Origin: Akkermansia muciniphila
Lineage (GTDB): Bacteria > Verrucomicrobiota > Verrucomicrobiia > Verrucomicrobiales > Akkermansiaceae
Length of the DNA: 64,000 nt
Direction of reading: 5' to 3'
Assembly: GCF_040616545.1 (NCBI RefSeq)
Contig: NZ_CP156688.1
Coordinates: forward strand, 1,736,001 to 1,800,000
Below the pieces are notes generated by a model, which was given only the letters and a program-made list of their open reading frames with translations, was not told the origin of the DNA and ran no database searches. Below are positions 44,041 through 53,234 of this stretch, piece after piece (the first letter of the stretch is position 1; each line of letters begins with the position of its first letter). A program made the position numbers and the translations under genes.

Positions 44041-44051
44041 AAAGAATCCGG

Positions 44052-45845
44052 TTATTTTTTAGCGGGCAGCTTTACCTGGATGTGAATGTCGCGCAGCTGG
44101 CGTTCTTCCGCCGCGGCGGGGGAGTCGCTCATCAGGTCCGCTCCACGGTTGTTTTTCGGGAACGCGATGACTTCACGGATGGATTCCGCATTGCAGATCA
44201 TCATGACCAGGCGGTCCAGGCCCAGGGCAAGGCCGCCGTGGGGCGGAGCGCCAAAGCTGAACGCGTCCAGGATATGGCCGAATTGTTCGCGGGCCTGTTC
44301 TTCCGTGATGCCCAGGGCCTTGAACATGGCGGACTGCAAGTCGCGTTCATGAATCCGGATGGAGCCGCCGCCCAGTTCCGTGCCGTTAAGCACCACGTCG
44401 TACGCCTGGGCGCGCAGGTCTGCGGAGAGTTCTCCCTTGAGCAGTTTTTCCTCGTCTTCCTTGACGGGGCGGGTGAAGGGGTGGTGGATGGCCACCCAGC
44501 GCTGTTCTTCCTCATCCCGGCCCAGCAGGGGGAATTCAATGACCCACAGGAAGTCGCGTTCCGTGTTGTCCTTGAGCAGCTCCATGAAGTCGGCGCATTG
44601 CAGGCGCACGCGGCCCAGGATGTCGCAGGAGGGTTCCCACGGGCCGGCCGCAAAGAGAACAAGGTCTCCCGTTTCAATGTTCAGGGCTTCCGTGAGCTTT
44701 TGCTTTTCTTCATCGGAAAGGAATTTGGAGATGGGGCTTCTCCAGTCCTCTTCCCGCACCTTGATGTAGGCCAGGCCCTTGGCTCCGGCTTCCACGGCGG
44801 TTTTCGTGAGGGCGTCAATCTGGCCGACGGAGGCGGAGCCGAAGCCCTTGGCGTTAATGGCCTTGACCACGCCGCCATTTTTCACGGCGGAGGAGAATAC
44901 CTTGAAGCCGCTGTTTTCAAAGATGGAGGAGACGTCCGTCAGCTTCATGCCGAAGCGGCGTTCCGGCTTGTCGGAACCATACTGGTCCATGGCTTCCCTC
45001 CACGTCATGCGGGGGAAGGGGGTGGGGATGTCCACGTCCAGGGCTTCCTTGTACACGCGTTTGAGCAGGCCTTCCACCAGGTTGTAGATGTCTTCCGGCG
45101 TGATGAAGGAGGCTTCAATGTCCACCTGGGTGAATTCCAGCTGGCGGTCCGCGCGCAGGTCTTCGTCACGGAAGCAGCGGGCGATCTGGAAGTAGCGTTC
45201 CATGCCTGCTACCATGAGCAGTTGCTTGTACTGCTGCGGAGCCTGGGGCAGGGCGTAGAATTTGCCCGGTGCCAGGCGGGAAGGGACTAGGAAGTCGCGC
45301 GCGCCTTCCGGGGTGGATTTGGAGAGGATGGGCGTTTCAATTTCCAGGAAGCCGTGTTCATCCAGATAATCGCGCGTGGTTTTGGTCACGCGGTGGCGGA
45401 TCTGCATGTTGCGGATCATGGCGGGGCGCCGCAGGTCCAGAAAGCGGTATTTGAGCCGCAGGTCTTCATTGGAGAGGGCCCGGTCCAGCTGGAAGGGGAG
45501 CACTTCCGCCTTGTTGATGACGTTCAGAGTGTCTGCGGAGACTTCAATTTCCCCGGTGGGCAGGTCCGTATTCGTGGTGTCCACCGTGTCCGTTTTCAGA
45601 CGGGCCGCTACGGAGCCGGAAATCTGGATCATGTCCTCGGAGCGGAGCTGCTGGGAGGCCCTGGCCACGTCCTGGTTGACTTCCGGGTGAAAGACTACCT
45701 GGGTGATGCCCGTACGGTCGCGCAAGTCGATAAATATGACGCCGCCGTGGTCACGGACGGAGTCTACCCAGCCGATGAGGGTGGTCGGCTTGCCAATGTT
45801 CGCAGCGCGCAATTCGCTGCAGGTATGAGTGCGGTATGAGTTCAT
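44052..45845 (-). CDS. aspS: Aspartyl-tRNA synthetase
   Basis: The 597-residue class IIb enzyme has an N-terminal OB-fold anticodon domain (TLIGWVDSVRDHGGVIFIDL), motif 2 (RCFRDEDLRADRQLEFTQVD), the bacterial GAD insert (about residues 290-420) and motif 3 (GLALGLDRLVMMI). Its length is that of the bacterial type (about 590). It follows hisS by 33 bases on the same strand, a common bacterial pair. Confidence 0.97.
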   Translation of the reverse strand: MNSYRTHTCSELRAANIGKPTTLIGWVDSVRDHGGVIFIDLRDRTGITQVVFHPEVNQDVARASQQLRSEDMIQISGSVAARLKTDTVDTTNTDLPTGEIEVSADTLNVINKAEVLPFQLDRALSNEDLRLKYRFLDLRRPAMIRNMQIRHRVTKTTRDYLDEHGFLEIETPILSKSTPEGARDFLVPSRLAPGKFYALPQAPQQYKQLLMVAGMERYFQIARCFRDEDLRADRQLEFTQVDIEASFITPEDIYNLVEGLLKRVYKEALDVDIPTPFPRMTWREAMDQYGSDKPERRFGMKLTDVSSIFENSGFKVFSSAVKNGGVVKAINAKGFGSASVGQIDALTKTAVEAGAKGLAYIKVREEDWRSPISKFLSDEEKQKLTEALNIETGDLVLFAAGPWEPSCDILGRVRLQCADFMELLKDNTERDFLWVIEFPLLGRDEEEQRWVAIHHPFTRPVKEDEEKLLKGELSADLRAQAYDVVLNGTELGGGSIRIHERDLQSAMFKALGITEEQAREQFGHILDAFSFGAPPHGGLALGLDRLVMMICNAESIREVIAFPKNNRGADLMSDSPAAAEERQLRDIHIQVKLPAKK

Positions 45846-45878
45846 CTTTGTTGAAAATGGAAGGAGGGGAGGGAAATA

Positions 45879-47153
45879 TCAGTCGCGGCCCGTCATGGAG
45901 GCCAGAGCGTCAAACAGGTCGTCCATAGCGACGGAGGATGAGGCGCGCGCGCCCAGGTCGCGCAGTTCCAGGGAAGGGAAGTCGTCCCCCACAATCAGGG
46001 CCGCGCGCGCGCCGGATTTGGCGGCTTTCTGCAATTGGCCGTTGACCTTGGTGAGGGTAAGGGGAAGGTCCACGCTGTAACCCTGGTCCCGGAGTGCGGA
46101 GGCGATGGAGAGCACTTCCGCACGGCGGTTTTCGGAAGCCTGCACCAGGAAAACGTCGCAGCCCGCTGCGGCCAGGGCGGCGTCTTTCAGCGCCTTGGCA
46201 TGCGGGGTCTGGTCAATGAGGTGGGTGATGACGGCGTCTCCCATGGCAAATCCGGTGGCGGGCATGCCTACCGCGTTGTTGGAGAGGGCGCCCACCAACG
46301 TGTCGTAGCGGCCGCCTCCGGCTACGGCGCGCAGGCTGCGCTTCGTATCAAAGATTTCAAAAACCAGCCCCGTGTAATAGGCCAGACCGCGCACCACGGA
46401 GAGGTCCAGCTTCACATAGCCGTCCAGTCCGCGGGCTTCCAGGTCTTTCAGCAGGAGGTCGTAGCGTTCGGAGGCTCCGGCGGGCGGGTTCTCAATGAAG
46501 GCCACCAGGTCTCCGCGGCTGATGTTGAAGGCGTCCAGCTTGCGCTGGCATTCTTCCGGGCGGTCACGTTCAAATTTGTCCACAATGCCCAGGAAGGCGG
46601 GAATGTCCTGTTCCTGAACGCCGTGTTCCGCGGCAAACCTGATCCAGGCTTCGCGGTCGGAGACACGCACGATGAAGTCGTTCTGTGTAAAACCCAGCTC
46701 CCTCATGCAGTCGATGGCCAGGGCAATCAGTTCGGAGTCCGCCCAGACGGAACCTTCCCCCAGAATATCCGCGTTGAACTGGTAGAATTCACGCAGGCGT
46801 CCTTTCTGGGGTTTTTCATAACGGAAGCAGGAGCCTATTTCAAACCACTTGAGCGGCTTGGTGTATTCCCGCTGGTAGGCGGCGGCAATGCGGCCCAGGG
46901 AGGCGGTAAGTTCCGGGCGGATGGTAATATCCCGGCCGCCCTGGTCCGTAAAGCGGAAAAGCTGGGTGGGCAGTTCGCCTCCGCTCTTTTTAAGATAGAG
47001 CTCCGTGGCTTCTACAGTGGGGCCTTCCCATTCCAGGAATCCATAGCGGTGCGCCACCCTCTTCCATGCGTTAAAGAGGTAGTTGCGCACGGCGCAGTCC
47101 GCCGGGGCAAAGTCACGGAATCCGGGAAGTGGTTGAAAGCGAGCGTCTGGCAT
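45879..47153 (-). CDS. hisS: Histidyl-tRNA synthetase
   Basis: The 424-residue class II synthetase shows motif 2 as CFRYEKPQKGRLREFYQFNA, the histidine-specific motifs LAYYTGLVFEIFD and GGGRYDTLVG, and a C-terminal anticodon domain (VFLVQASENRRAEVLSIA). Length and order are standard. It is the first gene of a hisS-aspS operon. Confidence 0.96.
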   Translation of the reverse strand: MPDARFQPLPGFRDFAPADCAVRNYLFNAWKRVAHRYGFLEWEGPTVEATELYLKKSGGELPTQLFRFTDQGGRDITIRPELTASLGRIAAAYQREYTKPLKWFEIGSCFRYEKPQKGRLREFYQFNADILGEGSVWADSELIALAIDCMRELGFTQNDFIVRVSDREAWIRFAAEHGVQEQDIPAFLGIVDKFERDRPEECQRKLDAFNISRGDLVAFIENPPAGASERYDLLLKDLEARGLDGYVKLDLSVVRGLAYYTGLVFEIFDTKRSLRAVAGGGRYDTLVGALSNNAVGMPATGFAMGDAVITHLIDQTPHAKALKDAALAAAGCDVFLVQASENRRAEVLSIASALRDQGYSVDLPLTLTKVNGQLQKAAKSGARAALIVGDDFPSLELRDLGARASSSVAMDDLFDALASMTGRD

Positions 47154-47618
47154 AACCTGAATTAAAGGATGTTAACTGAGGACGAAATAGTTTACAAGAT
47201 TCTGATGCCTTGGCAAGCCCACATCCTGATGATGAAGGAAGTTCAACGGAAAAGCGCCTGTATGCCCATCCAAGGGAGGACAGGTGTTCTTTTAAGGAAG
47301 AACCGGGTAAAATTAATTGGTAACCAGTTATTTTTTGGTGATGCTTCTTGATGCAGGGGAACGGCTTGTTCTTTTTGCTCCCTTTTTTCCGGGAGCTGGT
47401 GCGTCCCTCTTCCTTTTTTGATGCTGCCGATGGGTTGGGAACAGCGGCTGTCCGCAGGAGCTCCGGGCGGGATTTGGACGGAAGAACGGTTCCGGGCGGT
47501 TTTTCCTGGGAGGTATTACGTGCCGGAAAAAGGAAAGATTCCTCTTGCCGTAGTTCCGGTATGACGTAGGATAAATGAGAAAAATTCCCTTTTTCTGAAT
47601 CTAATATCAGTATTGATT
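47154..47618. other. Divergent intergenic region between hisS and hypB
   Basis: About 465 bases with no supported gene. The hisS side has AT-rich stretches near 47170-47200; the hypB side ends in ctgaatctaatatcagtattg. No hairpin or clear operator was seen. Confidence 0.5.
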
Positions 47619-48359
47619 ATGTGTAAAGAATGCGGATGCGGAGGTGAGCACACCCATGAAAGTCACGGCCACGGTATGGACGTCCATGTTCCCGTGCTGG
47701 ATGCCAATGACCGGCTGGCGGAGCGGAACAGAGGTTTTTTTGCGGCAAAGAACCTGCTGGTCATCAATGTTTTTTCTTCTCCGGGCTCCGGGAAAACCTC
47801 CCTGCTGCAAAAGACGGCGGAGATGCTCCGTAACCGTGTGCGCATGGGGGTGATCGTGGGTGATCTGGCTACGGATAATGATGCGGAACGCCTGAGCCGT
47901 GCGGATATTCCCGTGGTGCAGATTACCACGGGCACTATGTGTCATCTGGACGCCCGCATGATTGCGGAGGCCATGAAGAAGATGCCCCTGGATGAACTGG
48001 ACGTGCTGGTGATTGAGAATGTGGGTAACCTGGTATGCCCGGCTTCCTATGACCTGGGGGAAGGCATGCGCGTGGTTTTGCTTTCCGTGACGGAAGGGGA
48101 GGACAAGCCGCTGAAGTACCCGCCCATGTTCCATTCCGCGGATGTGGCCCTGGTGACCAAGTCAGATCTGGCAGATGCCGTGGATTTTGACCGTGATGCC
48201 GCTCTGGCGGCCCTGAACAAGGTAGCCCATCATGCGCACGTTGTAGAGTTATCTTCCAAGACCGGAGAAGGCATGGACGCCTGGTGTGAGGAGATTGTGG
48301 AACGCGCGCGCCGCGTCCGGGAAGGCAGGATTCAGAATCATGGCCACCACCACCATTGA
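47619..48359 (+). CDS. hypB: Hydrogenase nickel-incorporation GTPase HypB
   Basis: The 246-residue metallochaperone GTPase begins MCKECGCGG, a nickel-binding Cys cluster, followed by a short His-rich stretch (HTHESHGHGMDVH). The GTPase motifs are P-loop SSPGSGKTSL, switch region GDLATDNDAERL and TKSDL for guanine. Metal-site residues C and H are in TGTMCHLDA. It ends in HGHHHH, a second metal store. HypB delivers nickel to [NiFe] hydrogenase together with HypA. The start at 47619 drops two non-family residues. Confidence 0.96.
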   Translation: MCKECGCGGEHTHESHGHGMDVHVPVLDANDRLAERNRGFFAAKNLLVINVFSSPGSGKTSLLQKTAEMLRNRVRMGVIVGDLATDNDAERLSRADIPVVQITTGTMCHLDARMIAEAMKKMPLDELDVLVIENVGNLVCPASYDLGEGMRVVLLSVTEGEDKPLKYPPMFHSADVALVTKSDLADAVDFDRDAALAALNKVAHHAHVVELSSKTGEGMDAWCEEIVERARRVREGRIQNHGHHHH

Positions 48360-50667
48360 ACAGGCCGCTGCGGCATTGAAGTTTGAGATAGCCGGCATGG
48401 TCCAGGGGGTCGGTTTCCGGCCCCATGTGTACCGTTTGGCATCGCAGCTGGGGCTGAAGGGGTTTGTCCGCAATACGGAGTCCGGCGTGGATATCCATGT
48501 GGAGGGGAAGCCCGGCGTTCCGGAACGTTTTCTTGCCGCTCTGATGAAGAGCCTCCCGGAGCATGCCCGTGTGTACGGCGTGGAACGGACCGTGTGCGAG
48601 CCTGCCGGGTTTGAAGAGTTCCGCATCGTGGAGAGCGATTCCTCCCCCCGCGGCGTTCCGATGATGCTGCCGGACCTGGCCCCGTGTCCGGAGTGCCTGA
48701 AGGAGATGCGCGACCCTTCTTCCCGGAGGTATCATTATCCCTTTACCAATTGCACGCATTGCGGCCCCCGTTATTCCATCATTGAGAAGCTGCCGTATGA
48801 CCGTGCGGGCACCAGCATGAAGAAGTTCCGGATGTGCCCGGAGTGCCTGAAGGAGTACGGGGATGTGGAGGACAGGCGTTTCCATGCCCAGCCTATTGCG
48901 TGCCCGTCCTGCGGCCCCTCCATGAAGGTGCTGTTTTCGGATGGCGCAGAGTTGGGCTTCGGCCACGGGTTTGATACTCCTGCGGAGCAGGTGGCGTGGG
49001 TGCTGGCGGACGGGCTGATTGTTGCCCTGCTGGGCGTGGGCGGATTCCAGCTTCTGGCGGACGCTTCTTCGGAAGCCGCCGTCCGGCGTCTCCGGCGGCT
49101 GAAGGGGCGTGACGCCAAGCCCTTTGCCGTGATGGTGCCGGATGTGGCCGCGGCGGAAAAGCTGTGCCGCTTGTCGGAGGAGGAAAAACGCCTGCTGGTT
49201 TCTCCGGCGGCCCCCATTGTGCTGGCGCCTGGAAGGAAGGAGGTGGATTTGGCTCCCTCCGTGTGCATGTTCAGCCGTTTTGTGGGGGTGATGCTTCCGT
49301 CCTCCCCCGTGCATGCCCTGCTGATGGATGTGTGGGAGAAGCCGCTGGTGGTGACCAGCGGGAACCTGAGCGGAGAGCCCCTGTGCATTTCCGTGGAGGA
49401 GGGTTTGCAGAAGCTGGGCCATGTGGCGGATGTTTTTTTTGTGCACGACCGTCCGGTCGTGCGTCCCGTGGATGATTCCGTGGTCCGCGTGGCGGATGGA
49501 AAAGCCATGGTGGTGCGCCGTGCCCGCGGGTACGCTCCCCGGCCTGTATGGCGCACGTCTCCGGAGGCTCCGCATGTGCTCGCGCTGGGTTCCGGGCTGA
49601 AGAATACCGTTTGCTGGCTGAAGGACGGCGTGGCCGTTATGAGCCAGCATCTGGGGGATCTGGACAGCGCGGCTTCCCTGAACGCCTTTGAACGGACGGT
49701 GGAGACCCTGAGCCATACGCTGGGTGGAGTGCCGCAGGTGATTGCCGTGGATGCCCACCCGGACGGCCCTTCTTTCGCCCTGGGCAGGCGGCTGGCCAGG
49801 GAATGGAATGTGGAATTGGTTCCCGTGCAGCACCACCATGCCCATGTACTGGCCTGCGCCGCGGAGAATGAGACTCCGTTTCCCGCTTTAGGCGCGGCTT
49901 GGGACGGGACGGGCTTCGGCACGGACGGAACGGTATGGGGCGGAGAGTTTTTTGTCATGGAGGAGGCGGGAGGACCCCGGAGGGTGGCGCGGCTCAGGCC
50001 GTTTCTGCTGCCCGGCGGGGATGAAGCGGTGCGGGAGCCTGCCCGGTGCGCCTGTTCCCTGGCGCGGCAGATGGCCCCCTGGAGGACGGATGGGCTTGAC
50101 CGTCGTCTGGAGGGCGGAATGACCCGGCAGAAGCGGGAGGCGCTGGAGGCCATGATGGGCCGGAATATTCACGCTCCGGCCACTTCTTCCATGGGGCGCC
50201 TGTTTGACGCCATGGCCTTCTGGTGCGGCTTTGACGGCGTGGCGGGGTGTGAAGGACATGCCGCCATGTTGCTGGAGTCATGGGCCGCGGCGGCTGTCAC
50301 GGAAGAGATTCAGGGAGATCCGTATGAATGGATCATGCATGAGGATGGCGGGCTGCTGGAACTGGACTGGCGCCCGTTGCTGAAAGCCGTGGATGATGAC
50401 CTGCTGAACGGCGTTTCCCGCGGCTGCATCGCCCGGAAGTTTCATGAAAGCCTGGTGAACCTGGCCTTTGACGTGGCGGAGCATTTCTGCCTGGACCGTC
50501 TGGTGCTGGGCGGAGGATGTTTCCAGAATGCCTTTTTGCTTGAAGGCCTGGCGGGAATGGCCCAGTCTAGAAAGTGCCGATTGTCCCTGCCGCAGCGCGT
50601 TCCCTGCAATGACGGGGGAATCTCCCTGGGGCAGGCGGCGGCGGTCGTGCGCCAATGGAAAGGATAA
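48340..50667 (+). CDS. hypF: Carbamoyltransferase HypF
   Basis: The 775-residue protein makes the cyanide ligands of the hydrogenase active site from carbamoyl phosphate. Domains in order are acylphosphatase (GMVQGVGFRPHVYRLA), two Cys4 zinc fingers (CPECLKEM...CTHCGP and CPECLKEYG...CPSCGP), a YrdC-like domain with PSSPVHALL, and a Kae1-like domain (VPVQHHHAHVLAC, LGGGCFQNAFL). It overlaps hypB by 20 bases, so the two are translationally coupled. Confidence 0.96.
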   Translation: MATTTIEQAAAALKFEIAGMVQGVGFRPHVYRLASQLGLKGFVRNTESGVDIHVEGKPGVPERFLAALMKSLPEHARVYGVERTVCEPAGFEEFRIVESDSSPRGVPMMLPDLAPCPECLKEMRDPSSRRYHYPFTNCTHCGPRYSIIEKLPYDRAGTSMKKFRMCPECLKEYGDVEDRRFHAQPIACPSCGPSMKVLFSDGAELGFGHGFDTPAEQVAWVLADGLIVALLGVGGFQLLADASSEAAVRRLRRLKGRDAKPFAVMVPDVAAAEKLCRLSEEEKRLLVSPAAPIVLAPGRKEVDLAPSVCMFSRFVGVMLPSSPVHALLMDVWEKPLVVTSGNLSGEPLCISVEEGLQKLGHVADVFFVHDRPVVRPVDDSVVRVADGKAMVVRRARGYAPRPVWRTSPEAPHVLALGSGLKNTVCWLKDGVAVMSQHLGDLDSAASLNAFERTVETLSHTLGGVPQVIAVDAHPDGPSFALGRRLAREWNVELVPVQHHHAHVLACAAENETPFPALGAAWDGTGFGTDGTVWGGEFFVMEEAGGPRRVARLRPFLLPGGDEAVREPARCACSLARQMAPWRTDGLDRRLEGGMTRQKREALEAMMGRNIHAPATSSMGRLFDAMAFWCGFDGVAGCEGHAAMLLESWAAAAVTEEIQGDPYEWIMHEDGGLLELDWRPLLKAVDDDLLNGVSRGCIARKFHESLVNLAFDVAEHFCLDRLVLGGGCFQNAFLLEGLAGMAQSRKCRLSLPQRVPCNDGGISLGQAAAVVRQWKG

Positions 50668-50670
50668 GAT

Positions 50671-50913
50671 ATGTGTCTGGCTGTTCCCGGAAAGATTGTG
50701 AGCGTTAATGAAACGGACCCCCTGTTCAGGCTGGGCGTGGTGGACTTCGGCGGCGTGACCCGTGAGGTGAACCTGGCGTGTGTGCCGGAGGCCGCCCTGG
50801 GAGATTACGTCATCGTGCATGTGGGCATGGCCCTGAGCGTGCTGGATGAGGAGACCGCGCTGCAAACCCGGAGGGAAATGCGGGAGATTGTGGAGAATAC
50901 CGATCCCGTGTAA
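50671..50913 (+). CDS. hypC: Hydrogenase maturation chaperone HypC
   Basis: The 80-residue protein starts MCLAVPGKIV, the invariant HypC motif whose Cys2 binds iron with HypD, and continues with a small beta-barrel (VVDFGGVTREVNLACVPEA, DYVIVHVGMALSVLDEE). It is 3 bases after hypF. HypC shuttles the Fe(CN)2CO unit to the large subunit of hydrogenase. Confidence 0.96.
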   Translation: MCLAVPGKIVSVNETDPLFRLGVVDFGGVTREVNLACVPEAALGDYVIVHVGMALSVLDEETALQTRREMREIVENTDPV

Positions 50914-50951
50914 GGGAGCGTCCTTTGCCGGATTAAACGTTTCAATGGTTT

Positions 50952-52019
50952 ATGCAGGAGGAAGTTCAGCGGTTGCTTGAAGAGCTGCGCCATGCCGTGA
51001 CGCGCCCGTGGGCGGTGATGGAGGTGTGCGGCGGCCAGACGCACGCCATCGCGTCCCTGGGGCTGGAGGAGCTTCTTCCTCCGGAATTGCGCCTGATTCA
51101 CGGTCCCGGCTGCCCGGTTTGCGTTACCGCCGTGGATCTGATTGACCAGGCCGTGGAGCTGAGCCTGAGGCCCGGCGTGGCCTTGTGCAGTTACGGGGAT
51201 ATGATGAGGGTGCCGGGTTCCGGCGGTGACCTGTTTTCCGCCAAGGCGCGGGGAGGGGATGTGCGGCTGATGTATTCTCCGCTGGAGGCCGTAGCCCTGG
51301 CCGGGAGCCATCCTGGGCTGGAAGTGGTGTTTTTCGCCGTTGGGTTTGAGACCACGGCTCCGGCTACAGCCCTGGCCATGCAGCAGGCCCGCGCGCTGGG
51401 GTATGCCAATTTTTCCGTGCTCTGCGCCCATGTGCAGGTTCCTCCGGCGCTGGAATGGCTGATGGACCAGGATGAGGGGAGGCCGGACGCCTTTCTGGCT
51501 CCCGGCCATGTCTGCGCCATTACGGGGGAGGGGGATTATGGCCGTCTGGCCGCCCGTTACCGGGTGCCGATGGCGGTGACGGGGTTTGAAGCGCCGGATT
51601 TGCTCCGCGGCATCCTGATGTGCGTCCGCCAGCTGGAGGCCGGGGAGTGTGCCGTGCAGAATGCCTATGCGCGCTATGTAAAGCCGGAGGGGAACAAGAC
51701 GGCGCGGAAAAGGATGGAGGAAGTTTTTGAACCGGAAGACCGCCACTGGCGCGGTCTGGGGCTGATTCCCTCCGGCGGTATGAAGGTGCGCCGGGCGTGG
51801 GAGGGGATGGACGCCGCCTTGCGTTTCCGGTGCCGGAGAGGCGTCCATGGCGCGGATGAAGCTTCCGGCTGCCTGGCCGGCCAGGTGTTGCGGGGGCTTA
51901 TCCGTCCGGAGGAATGCCCCTTTTTCGGCGCCTCCTGCACACCGCTGGCTCCGCTGGGCGCGCCCATGGTGTCCGGGGAAGGGGCCTGCGCGGCCTATTA
52001 CCGTTATAAAAGAAGTTGA
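50952..52019 (+). CDS. hypD: Hydrogenase iron-cofactor assembly protein HypD
   Basis: The 355-residue protein carries MEVCGGQTHAI, HGPGCPVCVT, FFAVGFETTAPATA and the C-terminal cysteines of the 4Fe-4S cluster, including ECPFFGASCTP. HypD, with HypC, assembles the Fe(CN)2CO group using CN from HypE/HypF. It follows hypC with a 38-base gap. Confidence 0.96.
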   Translation: MQEEVQRLLEELRHAVTRPWAVMEVCGGQTHAIASLGLEELLPPELRLIHGPGCPVCVTAVDLIDQAVELSLRPGVALCSYGDMMRVPGSGGDLFSAKARGGDVRLMYSPLEAVALAGSHPGLEVVFFAVGFETTAPATALAMQQARALGYANFSVLCAHVQVPPALEWLMDQDEGRPDAFLAPGHVCAITGEGDYGRLAARYRVPMAVTGFEAPDLLRGILMCVRQLEAGECAVQNAYARYVKPEGNKTARKRMEEVFEPEDRHWRGLGLIPSGGMKVRRAWEGMDAALRFRCRRGVHGADEASGCLAGQVLRGLIRPEECPFFGASCTPLAPLGAPMVSGEGACAAYYRYKRS

Positions 52020-52022
52020 CCC

Positions 52023-53057
52023 ATGTTTGAATGTCCTGTTCCTGAACCTGTTTCCGACCGTATCCAGATGGCCCACGGCGGCGGCGGGCGGCTGATGAAT
52101 GACCTGATCCGCTCCGTGTTCCTGGAGGCCTTTGGCTCCCCGGCGGGGGGCGTGCAGAATGACGCCGCCGTGCTGGATTTTCCGCCGGGGCGGCTGGCGA
52201 TGACGACGGACAGCTTTGTGGTGGAGCCTCTGGAGTTTCCGGGGGGAACGATCGGTTCCCTGGCCGTACACGGCACGGTGAATGATCTCTCCATGAGCGG
52301 GGCGGACCCCCTGTACCTGACGGCAGGCTTTATTCTGGAAGAGGGCCTTCCGTTAGAGGTGCTGGCCTGCGTGGTGCAGGACATGGCCGCGGCGGCGCGC
52401 GCGGCCGGCGTCCGCATTGTGACGGGGGATACGAAGGTGGTGGAACGCGGCAGGGGCGACGGCATTTACATTAATACGGCCGGAGTGGGCGTGGTCCGCC
52501 ATGGGCTGGAGATCAGCCCTTCTTCCGTGCGCCCGGGAGATTCCGTCCTCCTGAGCGGGGACCTGGGCAGGCATGGCATGACGATTATGAGCCTGCGGGC
52601 GGGATTGTCCTTCGGGGATGGCCTGGCGAGCGATTCCGCCGCGCTGCATGAATCCGTGGCGGCTCTCGTCCGGGCGGGGATTCCCGTGCATTGCCTGCGT
52701 GACGTAACCCGTGGCGGCCTGACCGCCACCCTTTCAGAAATTGCGGAGTCCTCCGGCCTGACGGTGCGGCTGAATGAAACGTCCATTCCTGTGCGGGAGG
52801 ATGTTCGCGCGGCCTGCGGCCTGCTGGGGCTGGATCCCCTCCAGGTGGCCTGTGAAGGCCGTTATCTGGCTATTCTGCCCCGGGAATATGAGGAAGAGGC
52901 CCTGCGCCTGATGCGCGGCTGCGCCGTCTCCGCCGGGACATGTTCCATAGGGCGTGTGGAAGAATTTAGAACGGCCCCTCTCCTGATGACGGGGCGTCTG
53001 GGCGTGGAGCGGGTGCTGGGCATGCCTTCCGGGATGCAGCTTCCGCGCATCTGCTGA
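52023..53057 (+). CDS. hypE: Carbamoyl dehydratase HypE
   Basis: The 344-residue PurM/AIR-synthase-fold enzyme ends in PRIC, the C-terminal cysteine that is carbamoylated by HypF and dehydrated to a thiocyanate. Other family segments are QMAHGGGGRLMNDLI, VHGTVNDLSMSGADP and VTRGGLTATLSEIA. It begins 3 bases after hypD and closes the operon. Confidence 0.96.
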   Translation: MFECPVPEPVSDRIQMAHGGGGRLMNDLIRSVFLEAFGSPAGGVQNDAAVLDFPPGRLAMTTDSFVVEPLEFPGGTIGSLAVHGTVNDLSMSGADPLYLTAGFILEEGLPLEVLACVVQDMAAAARAAGVRIVTGDTKVVERGRGDGIYINTAGVGVVRHGLEISPSSVRPGDSVLLSGDLGRHGMTIMSLRAGLSFGDGLASDSAALHESVAALVRAGIPVHCLRDVTRGGLTATLSEIAESSGLTVRLNETSIPVREDVRAACGLLGLDPLQVACEGRYLAILPREYEEEALRLMRGCAVSAGTCSIGRVEEFRTAPLLMTGRLGVERVLGMPSGMQLPRIC

Positions 53058-53234
53058 TGCTGCCGGCGCTTCCGCTGCGCGGCTGAATACGTTCCGGCTT
53101 TTTGGCAGGGAAGCGGTTTGGGGCCGCTTCCCTGCCGGTCTGGCATTTCATAGGGAATGCCGGAGCGGCTGCATATGCTTCCGGGGAAGCGGCAGCCGGC
53201 TTGGTTTGGGGGGAGCTGGTTGTTGGGAGACTGG

